From positions 1-64,000 of the forward strand of contig CAZIMT010000001.1 of the NCBI GenBank assembly GCA_964540295.1: DNA of 64,000 nucleotides. The letters run 5' to 3'. The translations under genes were made by a program, and so were the position numbers. This DNA comes from CAZCPB01 sp964540295. Lineage in GTDB: Bacteria > Planctomycetota > Phycisphaerae > Phycisphaerales > UBA1924. Numbering within the stretch: position 1 is the first letter of the stretch; each line of letters begins with the position of its first letter. Under the pieces are notes generated by a model. It was given only the letters and a program-made list of their open reading frames with translations, made no database searches and was not told the origin of the DNA. Positions 60,688-64,000 of this stretch are shown piece by piece.

Positions 60688-62319
60688 ATGAGCATCGTGA
60701 GATTCCCGGGCGTGCGGACGGCGTGGGTGAATGTGGGGCTGGCGGTCGGTGCGGCGATTGTGCTGATGATCAGCGCGGGCTGCTCGGGCACGTCCAAGCG
60801 GCAGGCTGCGGACCCGACGGTGGAGATGCAGAACGCGGGGATCGACTCGGTTGATCGGGCGGCGGCGTTCGAGCGAGCGTGGGCGAGCACGAGCGATTCG
60901 CCCAAGGACCGGGCCGTGCTGCGTGAGGCGGCCAAGACGCTGGCGTGGAAGGTCTCGACGCCGATGGTTGTGCGCACGCGGATCGTGACGACGCTGGTGA
61001 ACGACACGGACCCGGCGGGGGCGGCGGACGCGCGGACGATGGCGCGGCTGATGATCTCGCGCGAGACGAGCCGGGCGATGGTGGCGTTTTTGTGCGAGTT
61101 GGTTTCGACGCGGGGGTGGGCCGAGTGCGGTCCTGAGCTCATCCGGAGTTACGCGCGGCCCGTGCGCGAGGTGCCGGATTTGCAGCGCGGCGAGCGTGTC
61201 GCGTTGACGATGCTGTTCCCGGATCGGAAGCTCGAGGACCTGGTCTTTGACTTATTCCTGCATCCGGAATCTGGCTCGCGCGCGGGTGCGGGCGCGGGTG
61301 AGGGCGCTGGTCTGATCGCGGAGAAGTCGGGGACTTCGGCGCGGGTGGACGCGAGAAACTGGGACGAGCTGCTGCGCTCTGACTGTTGGGACTTGCTGGC
61401 GCGGCTGGACGCGGACGGCACGTATCGAGCAGAGATTTTGGTGGGGCCGGTCGGGGCGTCGTCGAGTGAGCCGATTGTGAGAGATTTACGGGCGTGCGTG
61501 GCGGAGTTGAAGGCCGTGCCGTTGACGGGGAATGAATTGAAGTGGGTGCGTTCGCTGCACGACGCGAGCAAGGCGGGGAATGCGGGGTGGTGGGCGGAGG
61601 CGTCCTCGGCGATCGCGGGGCTTCGGACGGAACAGACGAAGGTGTTGCAGGTGCGGCACGCCGAGCCGGTGCGGTGGGCCAAGGCGCATCGGGCGGCGTG
61701 GCTGGCGATGTCGCGGGCGGAGTTGTTGTCGGAGATCAGCAAACGGATCGAGGCGCGCGACCGTTATTCGCGGACGGGCGACGACGCGACAAACGGCATC
61801 CCGGTGCGGCAGGACCTCGCGTTCTGGGCGGGCTCGATGCGGTGGGGCGATCTGCTGACGATGCTGGTGCTCGATGACGCGACGCGGCAGCCGCTGATGG
61901 TCGCGGAGTTGTTCCGGCACGCGGAGGTCGATCGGCGCGATACCTCGACGGAGATGGGCGGGCTGATCGAGCCAGCCGCGGCGCTGAAGTCTGGAGAGAC
62001 GGGCAGGAGCGACGATCAGTTCCGGGCGCGGTTGTTCCGGCCTCGTTCGGCGGAGCGGCGTGGTGATGAGCAGTTCGTGGCGTCGGACGACATGGTGGCG
62101 GCGGCGGACCGATCGACGGCGAGCTATCACTTTCACGCGCAGAACGCGCGGAACGGGGAGTACGCGGGCCCGAGCGTGGGAGACTTGCAGTTCGCGGCCC
62201 GGTCGGGGCGGAATTGCCTGGTTTTTACGACGGTTTCGCGAACGCGGATCAACGTGGACTACTACCAGCCAGATGGGGTGGTGGTGGACCTGGGGTCGAT
62301 CGATCAGGCGTCGCGGTGA
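60688..62319 (+). CDS. Uncharacterised lipoprotein (543 aa)
   Basis: I do not recognise this family. The N-terminus is a lipoprotein signal (VNVGLAVGAAIVLMISAGC, lipidated Cys near residue 31), so the protein is probably held at a membrane surface. The rest is hydrophilic, Ala/Arg-rich and mostly helical in character, with a short Gly/Ala low-complexity run (AGAGAGEGAG) near residue 197. No catalytic motif or repeat stands out. It is flanked by unrelated housekeeping genes on opposite strands. Confidence 0.7.
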   Translation: MSIVRFPGVRTAWVNVGLAVGAAIVLMISAGCSGTSKRQAADPTVEMQNAGIDSVDRAAAFERAWASTSDSPKDRAVLREAAKTLAWKVSTPMVVRTRIVTTLVNDTDPAGAADARTMARLMISRETSRAMVAFLCELVSTRGWAECGPELIRSYARPVREVPDLQRGERVALTMLFPDRKLEDLVFDLFLHPESGSRAGAGAGEGAGLIAEKSGTSARVDARNWDELLRSDCWDLLARLDADGTYRAEILVGPVGASSSEPIVRDLRACVAELKAVPLTGNELKWVRSLHDASKAGNAGWWAEASSAIAGLRTEQTKVLQVRHAEPVRWAKAHRAAWLAMSRAELLSEISKRIEARDRYSRTGDDATNGIPVRQDLAFWAGSMRWGDLLTMLVLDDATRQPLMVAELFRHAEVDRRDTSTEMGGLIEPAAALKSGETGRSDDQFRARLFRPRSAERRGDEQFVASDDMVAAADRSTASYHFHAQNARNGEYAGPSVGDLQFAARSGRNCLVFTTVSRTRINVDYYQPDGVVVDLGSIDQASR

Positions 62320-62448
62320 TGGCGTAGCAGCGACGTGCCAAGAGCGTGCGGCTTGCTACGAACCCTGCCGTGGGAGTGGAGCATGTTTGCGTGAGAGTGC
62401 CAATCTCAAGCTCGCGCGCGAGGTTCGTTGAGAGACGATGAACTGTGT

Positions 62449-63189
62449 TCACGGGCTGGGCACGAGGATCGTTTGCCCGCTCTCGGCGTCGCGTTCACCG
62501 GTTGCGCACTGAACGATGACGCTCGCGACGGCACGAGGCGTCAAGGTTCTCGTGCGTGGTAAGGCATCTTTAGAGATGATTGCGCGGAGCATGTCGGTTT
62601 CGACAGCGCCGGGAGCGACGGCAAAGGCGCGGATGCCGTGCGTGCGGCCTTCGTTGGAGGCGGCGAACGCCAGCAGGTTCATCGAGGCCTTGGCTGCGGA
62701 GTACGCGAAGAAGCCGGGGAATGGATCGACGGCGGCCAAGGAGGAGACGTTGACGATGCGGCCGGATTTCTGGCGGAGCATGGTCGGCCAGACGGCGGCG
62801 ATAAAGATCGCAGGGGCGATGGCGTTGATGGCGAAGACCTCGCGGATGAGCTGGGGATTGTGCTGATCGATCGCGGCCATGGGCGCGAAGCCAGCGTTGT
62901 TGATGAGCGCGTCGATGCGGCCGAAGCGGGCGAGGGTGGATGTGATCACTGATTGGAGTTGAGTTTCGTCGGAGACGTCGGCGGGCGCGGCGAGCCATTG
63001 AGAGTTGAGCATCGCGCCGGTTTCCGTGAGGCGATCGAGACGGCGGCCGACGAGGACGAGGCGGTGGCCGCGGGCGGAGAGGAGCTCGCTGGTGGCGCGG
63101 CCGATGCCCGAGCCGGCGCCGGTGATGATGGCGACGAGGTGTGAAGTTTCGGCTTCGCGCGCGAGGTCGGTTGGTGCGTTGCCTGGCAT
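62449..63189 (-). CDS. Short-chain dehydrogenase/reductase (246 aa)
   Basis: An NAD(P)-dependent SDR. VAIITGAGSGIGRATSELL near residue 19 is the TGxxxGIG cofactor loop, INNAGFAPM near residue 98 is the NNAG motif, VNVSSLAAV near residue 146 supplies the catalytic Ser and FFAYSAAKASMNLL near residue 162 holds the YxxxK pair. PGAVETDM near residue 194 is the family's PG motif. The substrate is unknown. It is 16 kb from the pigment operon, so I do not assign it as that pathway's missing ketoreductase. ATG 63189 starts close to the core. Confidence 0.9.
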   Translation of the reverse strand: MPGNAPTDLAREAETSHLVAIITGAGSGIGRATSELLSARGHRLVLVGRRLDRLTETGAMLNSQWLAAPADVSDETQLQSVITSTLARFGRIDALINNAGFAPMAAIDQHNPQLIREVFAINAIAPAIFIAAVWPTMLRQKSGRIVNVSSLAAVDPFPGFFAYSAAKASMNLLAFAASNEGRTHGIRAFAVAPGAVETDMLRAIISKDALPRTRTLTPRAVASVIVQCATGERDAESGQTILVPSP

Positions 63190-63286
63190 GGGTGTGATTG
63201 TAGAGAGCGGCGTGTGAGGCGCTCGGGAGCGAACGGTTGCGCGGTGCGTGGGCTGTTCACGAGCGGAGCGGCCGTACACTCCGGCC

Positions 63287-64000
63287 ATGCCGTGGTTGCG
63301 TGTGATCCTGCCGTTGGCGATGCTGTTGATTCTGGGTGTGCCGTTTTTGCTGCGTCCTGCGGGGGTGGGTGAGAAGGACGTGCCAGCGGAGCAGACGGTG
63401 GTGATCGTGACGCCGCATGTGACGCAGTTGCGGTACGAGTTCGAGCTCGGATTTGGGCGTTGGCACCAGCGTGTGTACGGCAAGCCAGCGCGGGTGGTGT
63501 GGCTGGTCCCTGGCGGGACGAGCGAGATCGTTAAGCAGTTGCAGGCCAAGTACAACGCGGCGCTGCGGACGGGCGAGATCAAGCCTGATGGATCGTGCGA
63601 GGCGGGGACGATCCCGATCGACCTGATGTTCGGCGGCGGCTCGTTCGATCACATGCGGCTCAAGAACGGCGACGGTGTGGAGATCGAGGTTGCGGACTCG
63701 GCGGGCGGGCTGGCGAAGAAGGTGAAGATCTCGATGTCGGTCCCGGCGAGGTTCTCGAAGGAGCAGCTCGACGGGTGGTTCGGCGAGAATCTGGTCGGGG
63801 TGCAGAATCTGTACGACCCGGGGCAGTACTGGATGGGCACGGCGTTGTCGGGGTTCGGGATCGTGTACAACCGCGAACTGGTCGCTAAGCTGGACCTGCC
63901 CGAGCCGGCGGCGTTCGAGGATCTGTGCAGGCCCGAGTATTTCGGGTGGATCGGGCTGGCGGACCCGCGGCAATCGGGGTCTGTGACGACGACGTTCGAT
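63287..64000 (+). CDS. ABC-transporter solute-binding protein, partial at window end
   Basis: The frame opens with ATG 63287 and is still open at the end of the window (238 codons seen). An N-terminal hydrophobic helix (LRVILPLAMLLILGVPFLL) acts as a signal or anchor. The core TVVIVTPHVTQLRYEFELGF near residue 40, and LVPGGTSEIVKQL near residue 72, and the GIVYNRELVAKLDLPEP segment near residue 191 match extracellular solute-binding proteins of the iron/putrescine type (SBP family 1). The ligand cannot be decided from this fragment. It is divergent from the SDR gene with about 100 nt between starts. Confidence 0.82.
   Translation, partial: MPWLRVILPLAMLLILGVPFLLRPAGVGEKDVPAEQTVVIVTPHVTQLRYEFELGFGRWHQRVYGKPARVVWLVPGGTSEIVKQLQAKYNAALRTGEIKPDGSCEAGTIPIDLMFGGGSFDHMRLKNGDGVEIEVADSAGGLAKKVKISMSVPARFSKEQLDGWFGENLVGVQNLYDPGQYWMGTALSGFGIVYNRELVAKLDLPEPAAFEDLCRPEYFGWIGLADPRQSGSVTTTFD

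Noticed and set aside
62320..62448. Imperfect GTAGCA/TGCTAC hairpin between convergent genes
   Set aside because: The stem is only 6 bp with a long loop and no T-run, so it is too weak to call.
62449..63189. The SDR as the missing ketoreductase of the pigment pathway
   Set aside because: It is 16 kb away, on its own, and has no aryl-polyene context; many SDRs have unrelated roles.
1..64000. tRNA, rRNA, CRISPR array, prophage or IS element
   Set aside because: I looked for tRNA-like arms, repeat-spacer spacing, transposase motifs and terminal inverted repeats and saw none I could defend.

Overview
The window looks like a chromosomal segment of a planctomycete, most likely of the class Phycisphaerae. 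Four things suggest this: high GC content with strong GC bias at third codon positions; a PVC-type cytochrome/HEAT-repeat protein; a secreted enzyme ending in planctomycete-style dockerin-like EF-hands; and exosortase substrates with VPLP[PA] C-terminal tails. No rRNA, tRNA, IS element or CRISPR array was seen, so this placement is an inference from protein families.

Region 1 (1-28.4 kb, + strand) is a cell-envelope exopolysaccharide locus. It holds five glycosyltransferases of GT4/GT2 type up to 14.3 kb plus further sugar-modifying enzymes, a Wzx-like flippase, an O-antigen-ligase-like membrane protein, a polysaccharide deacetylase, a BcsL-like acyltransferase, a methyltransferase and a formyltransferase fusion. 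These are followed by a UDP-HexNAc dehydrogenase, a WecG/TagA transferase, a degenerate nucleotidyltransferase, an exosortase with its EpsI partner, a Wzc-like chain-length/ATPase protein, a fused priming glycosylphosphotransferase and a 1568-residue TPR protein. Most genes overlap by 4 nt (ATGA, GTGA or TTGA), so translation is probably coupled. A 28-codon gene sits exactly between two such overlaps. A 100-N scaffold gap interrupts the locus at 15813-15912.

Region 2 (28.4-32.8 kb) is less GC-rich and has longer intergenic spaces with hairpins and a perfect palindrome. It encodes three secreted proteins with VPLP-type C-terminal anchors, the likely exosortase substrates, and an ankyrin lipoprotein. 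Two of the anchored proteins appear to be diverged paralogues with thioester-domain-like motifs; one has lost the Cys.

Region 3 (32.8-48.3 kb) is the standout: a compact minus-strand operon that resembles aryl-polyene/xanthomonadin pigment clusters. It encodes an ACP-dehydratase fusion, a LolA-like carrier, an LpxL-like acyltransferase, a single-chain KS-CLF fusion, a XanB2/Hyg5-like chorismatase, a flavin-dependent halogenase-like oxidoreductase, an AMP-forming ligase, a lipoprotein and an MMPL exporter. It is flanked by a UbiE-like methyltransferase, a GT2 and two PlsC acyltransferases. A coherent model is that chorismate is converted to hydroxybenzoate, activated by the ligase, extended by KS-CLF with ACP-dehydratase, optionally halogenated, acylated to a lipid and moved to the outer membrane. 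No ketoreductase or phosphopantetheinyl transferase is visible in the window.

Region 4 (48.3-64 kb) is mostly housekeeping: a SUI1 factor, the large cytochrome/HEAT protein, the oxidative pentose-phosphate trio gnd-zwf-pgl, an SGNH hydrolase with dockerin-like repeats, tpiA, ndk, a Y-family polymerase, csrA, a NifU-type Fe-S scaffold, an unknown lipoprotein, an SDR and the start of an ABC-transporter solute-binding protein cut by the window end.
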